Below are positions 9,058 through 18,256 of a DNA stretch of 64,000 nt, piece by piece (position 1 is the stretch's first letter; every line of letters begins with the position of its first letter). The notes beneath the pieces are model-generated. The model was not told where the DNA came from, did no database searches, and was given only the letters and a program-made list of their open reading frames with translations. The DNA is from Piscinibacter caeni (GTDB lineage: Bacteria > Pseudomonadota > Gammaproteobacteria > Burkholderiales > Burkholderiaceae_C): positions 23,109-87,108 of the forward strand of contig QJOU01000029.1 of the NCBI GenBank assembly GCA_003265685.1, written 5' to 3'. The translations under genes were made by a program, and so were the position numbers.

Positions 9058-10113
9058 CTACGGGCCCAGCCGCCTGGCGAGCTGCTCGATGCGCTCGACG
9101 TTCTCCGGCTTGAACGAGGTCTCGCCGCGGGCGATCTCCTGGCGCAGCGTCGCGATGGCACGCGTCGCCTGCGCACGCAGCTCGGGTGTCCAGGCGGCAT
9201 CGTCGGTGGCGAGCAGGAAGCTCAGCAGCTGCGCGCGCGGCGCCAGCCCCGGCAGGGTGCGGAAGCGCGCCCAGGGCAGCCAGGCCAGTGACGCCTGCAC
9301 GGCCTCCGGCGAGCTCGCGTGGTCGCGGAGCAGGCGTGCGCTGGCGTTCTGCCGTGCCGCCTTGTCGGCGCCAACCAGGTCGGCGACCAGGCCGCGCACC
9401 ACCTCGACATCGACGGCAGGCGCCGGCGCCGGTGCGGGGGGTGGTGTCGGCGCTGGCGGGGGCGCCGGGGCCGGGGCCGGGGCCGGGGCCGGTACAGGTG
9501 CCGGTGCGGGGGTGGGCGCGGGCGGCGGCAAGGGTTGCGGCCGCAGTGCATACCAGGCGCCGACGGCCCCGGCCAGCACGAGCGCGGCCGCGCCCAGCAG
9601 CACCGGCGTGCGCGACGGCGCCGGGGCGGTTGCCGGCGCCGGTGCCGGTGGCGGTGCCGATGGCAGGCCGAGCCGGCGCACCAGTTCGCGCACGTTCGAC
9701 TCCCAGGTCTGGTGGCCGATCTCGAAGCCGTTGCGGAAGGCCAGCGCCTTCAGGTCTTCCGGCAGCAGTTCGGCCGCGGGCATGCGCGCGTCCTGCAGCA
9801 GCACCGGCGTGACCGCCACGTTGCGCTGCAGCGCCGTGGCGATCTCCAGCCGCACGAAGTCGCCCGGCTGCTCGAGCCGGCGTCGCCCGGCGTCGTCGCG
9901 CGCGTCGGCCCAGCCGCGGCCGATCAGCGTCAGCATCACCTCGCAGTCCTGCAGGCGCTCGTGCAGCACCTCGCGGAAGTCGCGCCCGAGCGCGATGTTG
10001 TCCACGTCCATGAAGACGCGTCGCTCGCCCAGCAGCGACACCAGGTCGTTGTAGAGCGCCCGCGCCTCGCCCGCGGTCTGGTCGCGCCGGTAGTTGATGA
10101 AGACGATGCCCAT
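9058..10113 (-). CDS. TIR-domain protein with single membrane helix and extracytoplasmic helical domain
   Basis: The 351-residue protein has an N-terminal TIR domain (residues 1-110): FINYRR near the start, MDVDNIALGRDF, and the putative catalytic Glu90 in FVRLEIATAL, the position used by NAD-cleaving TIR enzymes. A proline/alanine stretch leads to one transmembrane helix (about 170-189). A long Ala-Pro linker (about 193-235) follows, then a helical C-terminal domain (about 240-351). With an N-in topology the TIR part would be cytoplasmic and the helical part periplasmic. No second defence gene is adjacent. It may be a membrane signalling protein or an NADase effector; the family is clear, the role is not. 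Confidence 0.8.
   Translation of the reverse strand: MGIVFINYRRDQTAGEARALYNDLVSLLGERRVFMDVDNIALGRDFREVLHERLQDCEVMLTLIGRGWADARDDAGRRRLEQPGDFVRLEIATALQRNVAVTPVLLQDARMPAAELLPEDLKALAFRNGFEIGHQTWESNVRELVRRLGLPSAPPPAPAPATAPAPSRTPVLLGAAALVLAGAVGAWYALRPQPLPPPAPTPAPAPVPAPAPAPAPAPPPAPTPPPAPAPAPAVDVEVVRGLVADLVGADKAARQNASARLLRDHASSPEAVQASLAWLPWARFRTLPGLAPRAQLLSFLLATDDAAWTPELRAQATRAIATLRQEIARGETSFKPENVERIEQLARRLGP
9465..9492. repeat. CCGGGG hexanucleotide tandem repeat inside the TIR gene
   Basis: Four full copies of CCGGGG and a partial fifth lie in the part encoding the Ala-Pro linker. The unit length of six keeps the frame, so copy-number change would alter linker length without inactivating the gene. 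Confidence 0.85.
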
Positions 10114-10162
10114 CGGGCCCTCCCGGGATGCGACTGTCGCGGAGTGCCCGAGGCCATGTCAA

Positions 10163-10200
10163 TCAGCAAAACAAGCGGGCCCGGCAACGCCGGGCCCGCT
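10163..10200 (-). terminator. Intrinsic terminator downstream of aceA
   Basis: A perfect 12-bp GC-rich stem (arms 10174-10185 and 10189-10200, 3-base loop) is followed on the minus strand by TTGTTTTG. It sits 22 bp after the aceA stop and separates aceA from the TIR gene, so the TIR gene probably has its own promoter in the 60 bp that remain. Confidence 0.9.
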
Positions 10201-10222
10201 CTCCTGTCGTGCGCGCAGCGCG

Positions 10223-11521
<1,299 letters not shown>

Positions 11522-11596
11522 GGGGACCTCCGGTCAGTTGAGAGAGACAAGGCATTGAGCCGAAACGATGGCTCTAGCCTAAGCCCGGAGGGGAGG

Positions 11597-11661
11597 CTCG
11601 CAAAGACTTATGTCTTATAGAAGACTAAAAAATTTCTCTTGCAAAATCATTAACTTGCGAA
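11597..11661 (-). promoter_or_regulatory. aceA promoter/operator with alternating AAGAC and TTGCAAA-type repeats
   Basis: Three alternating half-sites occur with 4-bp spacers: AAGAC (11603-11607), GTCTT (11612-11616), AAGAC (11621-11625). They overlap a possible -10 on the minus strand (TATAAG, complement of 11614-11619). Farther upstream of aceA, CTTGCAAAA (11638-11646) and CTTGCGAAC (11654-11662) form direct repeats 16 bp apart; CTCGCAAAG at 11597-11605 is a third variant. The layout suggests a repressor over the promoter and a second regulator upstream. No regulator gene is adjacent, and I cannot name the factors. Confidence 0.6.
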
Positions 11662-11765
11662 CTTCATTTCAGGATGCGAACCGCCATTCTTCACGATGAG
11701 AAAAAATGCGGCGGCGCAGCAAGCCGCCATTCCATATCCCGAAACGGCCGCCGCGGTCCGTGAAA

Positions 11766-12473
11766 TCACCGGGCTGCGCCGATCCAGCGCGAATAGAAAC
11801 GTGCCGCCAGGCGCTGCTGCGCGGCCAGGTGCCGCGCCGCTTCCGCCCGCATCGCCGCGCCGCTCTGCACGCTCGGGCAGTGCTCCTGCAGCGCGAGGTA
11901 GTGCGGGTCGTCGCAGCCCGACCAGGCGGCCAGCTTGTGTTCGTCCACCTCGACGTGGAACTGCAGCCCCAGGTGCGGACCGAGCGCGAAGGCCTGGTGC
12001 GGGCAGGCCGGGCTCGAGGCCAGCAGCGTGGCGCCCGCGGGCAGGTCGAAGGCCTCGTAGTGCCACTGGTACACCACGGCCTGCTCGCCCGGCCCGAACC
12101 AGTCGCGTGCCGCCGCATGCGGCTCGACGCGCAGGGGCTGCCAGCCGATCTCCGGCACCGGCGACGCGCCGATTCCGGCCCCGAGCGCGCGCGCCATCAG
12201 CTGGCCGCCGAGGCAATGCCCGACGACCGGCACACCGGCCTGCATCGCCGCGAGGATCAGGCCTTCGGCCTGGCGCAGCGAGGGCAGCGGGTCGTTGGCG
12301 CTCATCTCGCCGCCCAGCACCGCGAGCGCACCCCAGCCGTCGATGTGCTCGGGGTAGGCCTGCCCGGCACTGCTGTCGAACACCTGGAACGACAGCCCCT
12401 GCTGGCGCAGCCAGGTGGCGAGATAGCCCGGGCCGTCGCTGGCCATGTGCTGCAGCACCAGCACCGGCTTCAC
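11766..12473 (-). CDS. Class I glutamine amidotransferase-like protein (GMP-synthase-type GATase domain)
   Basis: The protein has 235 residues from GTG 12473, with GAGG upstream. The nucleophile Cys87 lies in VGHCLGGQLMA and the catalytic His173/Glu175 in QFHVEVDE, so the Cys-His-Glu triad is complete. Stand-alone proteins of this group hydrolyse gamma-glutamyl bonds or serve as amidotransferase subunits. It is divergent from the agmatinase-like gene and close to the polyamine island, so a gamma-glutamyl compound is a plausible substrate, but this is inference only. Confidence 0.85.
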   Translation of the reverse strand: MKPVLVLQHMASDGPGYLATWLRQQGLSFQVFDSSAGQAYPEHIDGWGALAVLGGEMSANDPLPSLRQAEGLILAAMQAGVPVVGHCLGGQLMARALGAGIGASPVPEIGWQPLRVEPHAAARDWFGPGEQAVVYQWHYEAFDLPAGATLLASSPACPHQAFALGPHLGLQFHVEVDEHKLAAWSGCDDPHYLALQEHCPSVQSGAAMRAEAARHLAAQQRLAARFYSRWIGAAR

Positions 12474-12576
12474 GCCCTCACCTCGTCGATGAAGGCCAAG
12501 TCGCCCAGTTGCGTGCGTTCGATCGGGAAGCCGGTGGTCCTTATCATCGCGGCCCGAGTGTGCATCAGCCGCCCCG

Positions 12577-13497
12577 ATGAGCGCCTTTGCCTTCCTCTCC
12601 CACCACACGTTCCTGAAGGTGCCGCCGGCCGGTGCGGACACGCCGTTTGCCGTGGCCGGCATCGCCTGGGACGGCGCGGTCACCAACCGCCCCGGGGCGC
12701 GCATGGGCCCGCGGGCCATCCGCGCGGCCAGCCACATGCTGTGCGACGCGATCCATCCGCTGTTCGACCTCACGCCCTGCGGCCGGCTCGGCGACGCTGG
12801 TGACCTCGAACTGCCCAACACCAGCCTGGCAGCCATGCGCGAGGCCATGCGCGCGCCGGTCGAGCGCCTGATCCGCGCGCACCACATGGCCTGGCTGGGC
12901 GGCGACCACTCGATCACCCTGGCACTGCTGCGCGCCTACCGCGCCTGGCTCGGCCGGCCGCTGGCGGTGATCCATTTCGACGCCCATTGCGACACCTGGG
13001 AAGATCATTTCGGCGAGCCCAGCGGGCACGGCACCTGGGTGTACGAGGCGATCCGTGAAGGCCTGGTCGTGCCGGAATGCTTCACGCAGATCGGCATCCG
13101 CTCGGCCGGCGTGCGTGCGGCGCGCGAGTACGTGCGCGACCAGGGCGGCCGGATCTTCACCGCACGCGACCTGCGCGGGCTGGAGAGCCCGGCGCAACTC
13201 GCCCCGGTGCTCGAGTCGATCGGCGCGCGCCAGGCCACGCATGGCCACCCGCCGCTCTACCTGAGCCTGGACATCGACTGCCTCGACCCCGCCTTCGCCC
13301 CCGGTACCGGCACGCCCGAGCCGGGTGGGCTGAGCACCAACCAGGTGCTGACGCTGCTCGAGGAGACGGCCGGCCTGCCCTTCGTCGGCATGGACTGCGT
13401 CGAAGTGGCGCCGCCCTACGACCACGCCGAGCTGACCAGCCAGGCCGCCGCGCACTTCGTCTGGACCTACCTCTGCGCCCGCCTGTCCAGGGCTTGA
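12577..13497 (+). CDS. speB: Agmatinase (ureohydrolase family)
   Basis: The 306-residue protein carries all manganese-ligand motifs of the arginase/agmatinase family: GGDHSIT (His111), FDAHCDTW (Asp135, His137, Asp139) and SLDIDCLDPAFAPGTGTPEPG (Asp232, Asp234). The SpeB-type TPEPGG end points to agmatinase, which makes putrescine and urea from agmatine. Related guanidino-acid hydrolases cannot be excluded. Its position just before the putrescine catabolic genes supports a role in supplying putrescine. No arginine decarboxylase is present in the window. Confidence 0.85.
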   Translation: MSAFAFLSHHTFLKVPPAGADTPFAVAGIAWDGAVTNRPGARMGPRAIRAASHMLCDAIHPLFDLTPCGRLGDAGDLELPNTSLAAMREAMRAPVERLIRAHHMAWLGGDHSITLALLRAYRAWLGRPLAVIHFDAHCDTWEDHFGEPSGHGTWVYEAIREGLVVPECFTQIGIRSAGVRAAREYVRDQGGRIFTARDLRGLESPAQLAPVLESIGARQATHGHPPLYLSLDIDCLDPAFAPGTGTPEPGGLSTNQVLTLLEETAGLPFVGMDCVEVAPPYDHAELTSQAAAHFVWTYLCARLSRA

Positions 13498-13509
13498 TCA
13501 GGGCTTGAT
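13488..13509. repeat. 11-bp tandem duplication across the speB stop codon
   Basis: CAGGGCTTGAT occurs twice in direct succession (13488-13498 and 13499-13509). The first copy contains the TGA of the agmatinase gene, so the second adds a spare copy of the terminal sequence. Confidence 0.9.
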
Positions 13510-13570
13510 CTGCCGCAGATGCTGCGTCGCAGCAGTGCGAAGAATGGGGCATCACCACGAGGAGTGACCC

Positions 13571-14104
13571 ATGGCTGCAGCAGCGAAGCACCCCCTGCCG
13601 ACCGACTTCCGCGCGCTCGACGACTGCCACCAGCAGATCGGCCAGCACCTGGAGCGTCTCGGCGCGCTGATGGACCACCTGGACCGCGAGGGCGTGGACG
13701 ACCACGCCCGCACCGAGGCCGACACCATCGAGCGCTTCTTCAGCACCACCTCGCAACGCCACCACCTCGACGAGGAGACCAAGGTGTTCCCGCAGCTGCT
13801 GGGCTCCACCGACGTCGACCTCGTCGCCACGGTGCGCATGCTGCAGCAGGACCACGGCTGGATCGAGGAGGACTGGCTCGCGATCGCGCCGCAGCTGCGC
13901 GCCATCGCCGCCGGCTACAACTGGTACGACCCGGCCGAGCTGCGCCACGCGCTGCAGGTGTTCCTGGAGCTGTGCCGCGAGCACATCGCGCTGGAAGAGT
14001 CGCTGATCTACCCCGAGGCCAAGGCCCAGGCCGAGAAGCTGCAGCGCCGCCGCGCCGCGCTGCCGCCGCTGGTGTTCAAAGCGGGAGCGCCGTCGTCCTC
14101 TTGA
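13571..14104 (+). CDS. Hemerythrin-like domain protein
   Basis: The 177-residue all-helical protein shows the hemerythrin/HHE pattern of spaced metal ligands: CHQQIGQH (residues 19-26), RHHLDEE, QQDHGWIEED and CREHIALEE. Such proteins bind a di-iron centre and take part in oxygen or nitric-oxide sensing, or iron handling. A cytosolic location is expected because there is no signal peptide. It converges on the Lrp gene with a 29-base overlap of the 3' ends. Confidence 0.85.
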   Translation: MAAAAKHPLPTDFRALDDCHQQIGQHLERLGALMDHLDREGVDDHARTEADTIERFFSTTSQRHHLDEETKVFPQLLGSTDVDLVATVRMLQQDHGWIEEDWLAIAPQLRAIAAGYNWYDPAELRHALQVFLELCREHIALEESLIYPEAKAQAEKLQRRRAALPPLVFKAGAPSSS

Positions 14105-14555
14105 CGGTGCGCAGCACCAGCATTGAGTTCGAGCGCGCCACGCCGGGCAGGTGCATCAGCACCTGGGAGTGGAAACGCTCCAGGTCCTCGGCGTCGCGGT
14201 AGGCGAAGCGGATAAGGTAGTCGTTCTCGCCGGCCACGTAGTAGCAGTCGAGGATCTCGGGCGTCGCGCGCACCGCGTTCTCGAAGGCCTCGAGCAGCGG
14301 CGTGTTCATGCTCTCGAGGTTGATGATGGTGTAGCTGATGCCGTGCTTGCCCACGGCCTTCGGGTTGAGCAGCGCCACGTACTGCGCGATGACGCCCGAA
14401 TCCTCCAGCGCCTTGACGCGCCGCAGGCAGGCCGAGGGCGAGAGATGCACGCGCTGCGCGAGTTCCAGGTTCGAGAGCCGGCCCTCCTGCTGCAGCTCGG
14501 TCAGGATGGCCCGGTCGATCGCATCCAGTTGCACGTCGGCGGCCTTGTTTCGCAT
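14076..14555 (-). CDS. Lrp/AsnC family transcriptional regulator
   Basis: The protein has 159 residues from the ATG at 14555, giving the standard Lrp length; an earlier frame extension (to 14633) would add an atypical N-terminus inside the promoter. The N-terminal winged helix-turn-helix (LDAIDRAILTELQQEG ... LSPSACLRRVKALE) is followed by the RAM ligand-binding domain with the AGENDYLIRF motif. It is divergent from the amine catabolic island, whose first genes are transaminases, so it is the likely local regulator, responding to an amino acid or amine. Confidence 0.93.
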   Translation of the reverse strand: MRNKAADVQLDAIDRAILTELQQEGRLSNLELAQRVHLSPSACLRRVKALEDSGVIAQYVALLNPKAVGKHGISYTIINLESMNTPLLEAFENAVRATPEILDCYYVAGENDYLIRFAYRDAEDLERFHSQVLMHLPGVARSNSMLVLRTVKRTTALPL

Positions 14556-14618
14556 CGGATTCTCTTTGTTGTTTGATTCTTCGAATGATATTGCAGTAAC
14601 CGGGGTGAACCCGGCGCC

Positions 14619-14639
14619 ATTGCGCAAGCACATTGCGCG
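14619..14639. promoter_or_regulatory. ATTGCGC direct repeats between lrp and the transaminase gene
   Basis: ATTGCGC occurs at 14619-14625 and again at 14632-14638, 13 bp apart; the first copy lies in a TTGCGCAA palindrome. A weaker ATTGCAG lies at 14590. The spacing, near one helical turn, and the divergent position suggest binding sites for the Lrp protein. Confidence 0.5.
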
Positions 14640-14711
14640 TGGCTTTCTCTAGACTGAGCCTGTGGCTGATTGCACACTCGCATGCACCCAGGCCCGGCCC
14701 CGGAGAGCCCG

Positions 14712-16073
14712 ATGAACAAGCCGATCGACCCCGCCGTCCTCGAGGTGCGCCAGACCGCCGCGCAGCACCCGCATTCGCTCGATGCGTACTGGATGCCCTT
14801 CACCGCGAGCCGGCAGTTCAAGGCCGCGCCGCGCCTGCTCGCCCGGGCCGAGGGCATGCACTTCTGGACGCCCGAGGGCCGCCAGGTGCTCGACGGCATC
14901 GCCGGCCTGTGGTGCGTCAACGCCGGCCACGCCCGGCCGCGCATCGTGCAGGCGATCGCCCAGCAGGCCGCCGAGCTCGACTTCGCGCCGCCCTTCAACA
15001 TGGCGCACCCGAAGGCCTTCGAACTGGCCGAGCGGCTCGTGAAGATCGGGCCGCCGGGGCTGGACAAGGTGTTCTTCACCAACTCCGGCAGCGAGGCGGT
15101 GGACACCGCGCTGAAGATCGCCGTGGCCTACCACCGCGCCCGCGGCGAAGGCACGCGCACCCGGCTGATCGGCCGCGAGCGCGGCTACCACGGCGTCAAC
15201 TTCGGCGGCGTGTCGGTCGGCGGCATGGTCGGCAACCGCAAATCCTTCGGGCCGCTGCTGACTGGCGTCGACCACCTGCGCCACACGCACGACCTGACGC
15301 GCAATGCCTTCAGCCGCGGGGTGCCGCAGCACGGCGCCGAGCTGGCCGACGACCTGGAGCGCCTGGTTGCGCTGCACGACGCCTCGACCATCGCCGCGGT
15401 GATCGTCGAGCCGGTGGCCGGCTCGACCGGCGTGCTGCTGCCGCCCAAGGGCTACCTCGAGCGCCTGCGCAGCATCTGCGACAAGCACGGCATCCTGCTG
15501 ATCTTCGACGAGGTCATCACCGGCTTCGGCCGCCTCGGCGCGCCGTTCGCGTCGACCTTCTTCGACGTGACGCCCGACCTGATGACCACCGCCAAGGGCA
15601 TCACCAACGGCTGCGTGCCGATGGGTGCGGTGTTCGCCAAGCGGCACATCCACGACGCCTTCATGACCGGGCCGGAGCACCTGATCGAGTTCCCGCACGG
15701 CTACACCTATTCGGCCCACCCGCTCGCCTGCGCCGCGGCGCTCGGCACGCTCGACACCTACGCCGAGGAAGGCCTGCTGGTGCGCGGCGCGGCGATGGCC
15801 AGGCCCTTCGAGGACGCGCTGCATTCGCTCGGGGGCCTGCCCGGCGTCATCGACATCCGCAACATCGGCTTGGTCGGCGGCATCGAGCTCGAACCGATCG
15901 CCGGTCAGCCCGGCAAGCGCGCGTTCGACGTGTTCCTGAAGTGTTGGGAGCGCGGCGTGCTGATCCGCACCACCGGAGACACGATCGCGCTGTCGCCGCC
16001 GCTGATCATCGAGAAGCAGCACATCGAGCAGCTCGTCGGCACGATCGCCGACGTGCTGAAGGGTTCGGTCTGA
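14712..16073 (+). CDS. Omega-amino acid:pyruvate transaminase (BauA-like, class III)
   Basis: The protein has 453 residues from the ATG at 14712, chosen because GGAG lies 6 bases upstream; in-frame TTG 14670 and ATG 14682 lack such a site. Class III aminotransferase features are complete: NSGSEAVDTALK, FDEVITGFGR with Asp266, and the PLP Lys295 in TTAKGITNG. The strongest likeness is to beta-alanine/omega-amino-acid:pyruvate transaminases. In this island it probably deaminates a C3-C4 amine or amino acid such as beta-alanine, a product of spermine/spermidine breakdown. It is the first gene of the plus-strand run. Confidence 0.88.
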   Translation: MNKPIDPAVLEVRQTAAQHPHSLDAYWMPFTASRQFKAAPRLLARAEGMHFWTPEGRQVLDGIAGLWCVNAGHARPRIVQAIAQQAAELDFAPPFNMAHPKAFELAERLVKIGPPGLDKVFFTNSGSEAVDTALKIAVAYHRARGEGTRTRLIGRERGYHGVNFGGVSVGGMVGNRKSFGPLLTGVDHLRHTHDLTRNAFSRGVPQHGAELADDLERLVALHDASTIAAVIVEPVAGSTGVLLPPKGYLERLRSICDKHGILLIFDEVITGFGRLGAPFASTFFDVTPDLMTTAKGITNGCVPMGAVFAKRHIHDAFMTGPEHLIEFPHGYTYSAHPLACAAALGTLDTYAEEGLLVRGAAMARPFEDALHSLGGLPGVIDIRNIGLVGGIELEPIAGQPGKRAFDVFLKCWERGVLIRTTGDTIALSPPLIIEKQHIEQLVGTIADVLKGSV

Positions 16074-16083
16074 CCGGGTCTTT

Positions 16084-17406
16084 ATGTCGCTGCTGCGCAT
16101 CGATCAGAACCTGACGAAGAACTCGTACTACGCGGCCACCGCGCCGCGGGAGTCGCGCCATCCGACCCTGCAGTCGGCCGTCGATTGCGATGTCGCGGTG
16201 GTCGGCGGTGGCCTGGCCGGGCTGTCGGCCGCGATCGAGCTGGCCGACCGCGGCTACAGCGTCGTGCTGCTCGAGGCCCGCCAGGTCGGCTGGGGCGCCT
16301 CGGGCCGCAACGGCGGGCAGGCGCTGGTGGGCCTGGCCTGCGATCAGTCGGTGATCGAGTCGCAACTCGGCCGCGAGGCGGCCCGGCGCGTCTGGGACAT
16401 GACGCTGGAGGCGATCCGCCTGATCCGCCAGCGCTGCGAGCGTTTCGGCATCGACTGCGACTGGCGCGACGGTTACCTGAGCCTGGCCGTCAACGAGCGC
16501 AAGGCGCGCGAGTTGCGCAGCTGGCAGGCGCAGATGCAGCGCGACTACGGCTTCGAGACGACCTGGATCGAGCCGGCCGAGATGCCGCGCTGGATCGCCA
16601 GCCCGCGTTTTCACAGCGGCCTGCACGACCGCTTCAGCGGCCACCTGCACCCGCTCAAGTACAGCCTCGGGCTGGCCCGCGCCGCGGCCGGACTGGGCGT
16701 GAAGGTGTTCGAGGAATCGCCCGTCATCGGCATCGAGCCCGGGCCGCCGCTGAAGCTGCGCACCGCGCAGGGCTCGGTGAGTGCCTCGCACGTGCTGCTG
16801 GCCGGCAACGTCTACCTGCAGGGCCTCGCGCCGGCGCTCGAGCGCCGCGTGATGCCGGTCGGCACCTACATCGTCGCCTCCGAGCGGCTCGATCCGGCGC
16901 TGGCCGCCTCGCTGATCCCGAGCGGCTCGGCGGTGTGCGACACCAACTTCGTGCTCGACTACTTCCGCCCGACCGCCGACCACCGAATGCTCTACGGCGG
17001 CCGCGTCAGCTACAGCACGGCAACGCCGATCAACCTGGCGGCCAGCATGCAGCGCCGCATGGCGCGCACCTTCCCACAGCTGAAGGACACCCAGGTGGAG
17101 TTCAGCTGGGGTGGCTTCGTCGACATCTCGATGAACCGCGCCCCCGACTTCGGCCGCCTCTCCGAGCGGCTGGCCGACAAGGCGCCGGGCTGGCGCAACG
17201 TCTACTACCTGCAGGGCTTCTCGGGCCACGGCCTGGCGCTCACGGGACTCGCCGGCAAGCTGGTGGCCGAGGCGATCGCCGGCGACGCGGAGCGCTTCGA
17301 CACCTTCGCGCGCATCCGCCACCACCCGTTCCCCGGCGGCCGGCTGCTGCGCATGCCGGCGCTCGTGGCCGGCATGGCCTACTACCGGCTGAGGGACATG
17401 CTGTGA
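16084..17406 (+). CDS. puuB: Gamma-glutamylputrescine oxidase (FAD-dependent, PuuB-like)
   Basis: The 440-residue DAO-family flavoenzyme has a dinucleotide-binding motif VAVVGGGLAGLSA (about residues 37-49), the FAD loop GASGRNGGQ, and a C-terminal YYLQGFSGHGLALTG segment. These are shared with PuuB, which oxidises gamma-glutamylputrescine to the aldehyde with release of ammonia and peroxide. Flanking puuD and puuA genes make this role likely. It follows the transaminase gene by 10 bp and overlaps puuD at GTGA. Confidence 0.9.
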   Translation: MSLLRIDQNLTKNSYYAATAPRESRHPTLQSAVDCDVAVVGGGLAGLSAAIELADRGYSVVLLEARQVGWGASGRNGGQALVGLACDQSVIESQLGREAARRVWDMTLEAIRLIRQRCERFGIDCDWRDGYLSLAVNERKARELRSWQAQMQRDYGFETTWIEPAEMPRWIASPRFHSGLHDRFSGHLHPLKYSLGLARAAAGLGVKVFEESPVIGIEPGPPLKLRTAQGSVSASHVLLAGNVYLQGLAPALERRVMPVGTYIVASERLDPALAASLIPSGSAVCDTNFVLDYFRPTADHRMLYGGRVSYSTATPINLAASMQRRMARTFPQLKDTQVEFSWGGFVDISMNRAPDFGRLSERLADKAPGWRNVYYLQGFSGHGLALTGLAGKLVAEAIAGDAERFDTFARIRHHPFPGGRLLRMPALVAGMAYYRLRDML

Positions 17407-18176
17407 AAGCGACTGCCAAGCCCCTGGTGCTGGTTCCTTCGTGCAACCGCATGATCGGCCAGCACCCGTACCACATCGCCGGGCACAAGTACGTCGAGGC
17501 GGTGCGCCTGGCCGGCTGCCAGCCGCTCGTCGTGCCGGGTGCCGATGCGCCGGAGCTCGAGGTGCTGCTGGCGATGGCCGACGGCGTGTTCCTGACCGGC
17601 TCACCGTCGAACGTGCACCCGAGCCATTTCGGCGAGGCGGTGCACGACCCCAAGCTGCCGCTCGACCCGGCGCGCGACGACTGGACGCTGCCGCTGATCC
17701 GCGCCGCGCTCGCGCGTGGCGTCCCGCTGTTCGGCATCTGCCGCGGCTTCCAGGAGACCAACGTGGCGCTGGGCGGCTCGCTGCACCAGGCGGTGCACGA
17801 ACTCGAGGGCCGGCACGACCACCGCGCGCCCGACGGCGCCGACGCCGAGGTCGCCTACGGCCCGGCCCATCCGGTGGACGTGCAACCCGGCGGGCTGCTG
17901 GCCGGCATCCTCGACGCGCCGCGCATCCAGGTGAACTCGGTGCATGGCCAGGGCATCAACCGGCTCGCGCCGGGCCTGCGCGTCGAGGCCCGTGCGCCGG
18001 ACGGCCTCGTCGAGGCCTTCTCGGTGCCGGAGGCGCCGGCCTTCGCGCTGTGCGTGCAATGGCACCCGGAGTGGCAGGCGGCGCAGAACCCGGTCTCGAT
18101 GCGCCTGCTGCGCGCCTTCGGCGCCGCCTGCGCGGCCTACCGCGACCGCCCGCGCGCGCCCCAGCCACCGCGCTGA
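17403..18176 (+). CDS. puuD: Gamma-glutamyl-GABA hydrolase (PuuD-like, peptidase C26)
   Basis: The protein has 257 residues from GTG 17403, which overlaps the puuB stop and has GAGG upstream. The class I GATase-type triad is present: Cys113 in GICRGFQE, and His221/Glu223 in QWHPEW. PuuD cleaves gamma-glutamyl-GABA to GABA and glutamate, the last glutamylated step of the Puu pathway. The context with puuA, puuB and an aldehyde dehydrogenase supports this strongly. Confidence 0.92.
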   Translation: MKATAKPLVLVPSCNRMIGQHPYHIAGHKYVEAVRLAGCQPLVVPGADAPELEVLLAMADGVFLTGSPSNVHPSHFGEAVHDPKLPLDPARDDWTLPLIRAALARGVPLFGICRGFQETNVALGGSLHQAVHELEGRHDHRAPDGADAEVAYGPAHPVDVQPGGLLAGILDAPRIQVNSVHGQGINRLAPGLRVEARAPDGLVEAFSVPEAPAFALCVQWHPEWQAAQNPVSMRLLRAFGAACAAYRDRPRAPQPPR

Positions 18177-18256
18177 ACCTGCAGCGCCCCGCCCACCGGC
18201 GGGACCAGAATCCGCAGGCCGGCACGACCGGCCTGTCCACAACCCCAGGTGACCCC

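Noticed and set aside
9421..9540. CRISPR-like repeat array in the TIR gene
   Set aside because: The repeats are a simple six-base tandem inside a coding Ala-Pro linker, without spacers.
9058..10200. A multi-gene defence island around the TIR protein
   Set aside because: Neighbours are ordinary metabolic genes (aceA, CoA-binding protein, metY); no partner effector, nuclease or sensor gene is present.
14640..14680. A second sigma-54 promoter (TGGCTGATTGCA) before the transaminase gene
   Set aside because: The distance between the TGG and TTGC parts is four bases too short.
14670..14711. Upstream TTG and ATG starts for the BauA-like transaminase
   Set aside because: Neither has a ribosome site; GGAG sits at the right distance only before ATG 14712.
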